DNA from: MWDV01 sp002070715
GTDB taxonomy: Bacteria; Verrucomicrobiota; Verrucomicrobiia; Limisphaerales; MWDV01
Assembly (NCBI GenBank): GCA_035411585.1
Contig: DAONTI010000018.1
Span: forward strand, 1-64,000
Direction: 5' to 3'
DNA: 64,000 bases
The notes below the pieces were generated by a model that worked only from the letters and a program-made list of their open reading frames with translations, had not been told where the DNA came from and ran no database searches. The position numbers and the translations under genes are program-made. Below are positions 63,096-64,000 of the stretch, piece after piece (position 1 is the stretch's first letter; each line of letters opens with the position of its first letter).

Positions 63096-64000
63096 ATGGA
63101 TAAATCATTGAACCTTTTTGGTGCGCGCGGCGTCTTTCCTCGCAGGATGAACTGGATCGAAGGTGCGGATCGTCAGCAAACCCAACTGTTGCCCGCCGCC
63201 TTGGACGATTCTGTCGGGCCCGACAACCCCGTGCGTTTTCTGGACGCCTTCGTCGCCAAGCTCGACTTGCGCGCCGCCGGCTTTGGCTTCCCCAAGGAAG
63301 ACCCGCAGGGGCGCGGTCGGCCCGCCTACCATCCCGCCGACCTGCTCAAGCTCCACCTCTACGGCTACCTGCATCAACTCCGCTCCAGCCGCCGGCTGGA
63401 AGCCGAGTGCGTACGCCATCTGGAAGTCCTCTGGCGGCTGCGCCAATGGCGGCCCGACTTCAAAACCATCGCCGCCTTCCGCAAGGACAACGCCGCCGCC
63501 TTCAAAGCTGTGGGGCGCGAGTTCACGCGCCTGTGTCGGCCGCTGGATTTGTTTGGGGGTCAACTTCTGGCCATTGACGGCACGAAGATCAAAGCCAGCA
63601 ACGCCGCCGATCGCAACTGGAGTCAGCGCCAACTGGAAAAACAACAGGCGTCGCTTGAAGCCAAGCGGGACGAATATTTCAAGGCCCTCGAACAAGCCGC
63701 CGCGCCGGACGCGCCCGCCGCGGCCACCGCACCCAGGGCGCCGGAGCTGAAGGAAAAGATCGCGCGCCTGACCGAACGCCAAAGCCAGATCCAGGAACGC
63801 TTGCGAACCCTGGCCCAAACCGGCGAGCGCCAGCTTTCGGCCACCGATTCCGACCGTCGCGGGATGAAGGGCGCGCCCGGCCACGTCGTGGGCGACAACG
63901 TGCAGGGCTGCGTGGACGCCAAACACCCCCTGCTGGTCACCACCGCAGTCACCACCACGGCTGCCGATCAAGGTCAGTTGGCGCCCGTGGCGCAAGCCGC
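63096..64000 (+). CDS. IS1182-family transposase, N-terminal part (runs off the window)
   Basis: 301 complete codons and open at the window end. From 'MDKSLNLFGARGVFPRRMNW' the N-terminal DUF772-like region continues with 'LPAALDDSVGPDNPVRFLDA', 'RPAYHPADLLKLHLYGYLHQ', 'LRSSRRLEAECVRHLEVLWR' and 'FKTIAAFRKDNAAAFKAV'. The first catalytic Asp lies in 'LLAIDGTKIKASNA'. A Gln/Glu/Arg-rich helical insertion follows, then 'GDNVQGCVDAKHPLLVTTAV' with the second Asp. The Glu of the DDE triad lies beyond the window. The frame is intact as far as it goes. A start at 63147 is possible. Confidence 0.88.
   Translation, partial: MDKSLNLFGARGVFPRRMNWIEGADRQQTQLLPAALDDSVGPDNPVRFLDAFVAKLDLRAAGFGFPKEDPQGRGRPAYHPADLLKLHLYGYLHQLRSSRRLEAECVRHLEVLWRLRQWRPDFKTIAAFRKDNAAAFKAVGREFTRLCRPLDLFGGQLLAIDGTKIKASNAADRNWSQRQLEKQQASLEAKRDEYFKALEQAAAPDAPAAATAPRAPELKEKIARLTERQSQIQERLRTLAQTGERQLSATDSDRRGMKGAPGHVVGDNVQGCVDAKHPLLVTTAVTTTAADQGQLAPVAQA

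Overview
The window is GC-rich, bacterial and densely coded. It most resembles a member of Verrucomicrobiota, probably of the Pedosphaera/Limisphaera type. This is inferred from several traits: large secreted proteins ending in a shared 'FYR' C-terminal module, GH78 and other carbohydrate-active enzymes, an McsA/McsB pair outside Firmicutes, a Lys/Ala-rich RpoD, starts that mostly lack Shine-Dalgarno sequences, and dispersed G+C-rich repeats. No rRNA, tRNA or CRISPR array was seen. One 100-base run of N interrupts a repetitive gene.

Layout. 1-1343: the tail of an IS1380-type transposase, then what looks like an integron gene cassette. That cassette is a PD-(D/E)XK-like protein gene bracketed by two attC-like hairpins, each with the extrahelical base expected of attC. 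1344-10127: a secreted glycosidase-like protein, a sugar ABC permease and binding protein without an ATPase, a zinc-ribbon membrane protein, a secreted EEP-fold hydrolase, a D-aminoacylase-type amidohydrolase and a macro-domain protein. 10200-18881: two large related secreted proteins and pyruvate phosphate dikinase, each with its own promoter-like site and a strong intrinsic terminator. 18953-19550: a toxin-antitoxin pair. 19738-24593: a MacAB-like exporter with two permeases. 24705-28867: pyruvate dehydrogenase E1alpha, E1beta and E2 followed by endonuclease IV.

29117-39258 is the core gene-expression block: nusA, infB, rbfA, a DHH phosphoesterase, truB and ribF. It continues codirectionally with a branched-chain aminotransferase, mcsA, mcsB (protein arginine kinase) and gatC. 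39313-44587 (minus strand) appears to be one unit: sialidase-like protein, Tat-exported glycosidase-like protein, methyltransferase, GT9 glycosyltransferase. 44708-48630: a small unknown protein, ispF, a CPA2 antiporter and an Rnk-like factor.

48741-51659 is a delta-60-repeat gene bracketed by inverted copies of a dispersed repeat built on a 72-bp unit. The right copy supplies the stop codon of the next gene. 51653-62831: a GH99/GH71-like secreted protein, an alpha-L-rhamnosidase, a membrane protein with a GT9 enzyme, a beta-lactamase-fold hydrolase, rpoD and a UPF0173 hydrolase. The window ends in an IS1182-type transposase that seems to have landed in a third copy of the dispersed repeat.

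The cluster of rhamnosidase, sialidase-like and other glycosidase-like secreted proteins plus a ribose-type transporter suggests a polysaccharide degrader (inference). The observations most worth a second look are the attC-flanked nuclease-like cassette, the 72-bp repeat family that brackets a gene and ends a reading frame, the pair of secreted paralogues, and -10 boxes lying so close to start codons that the transcripts would be leaderless.
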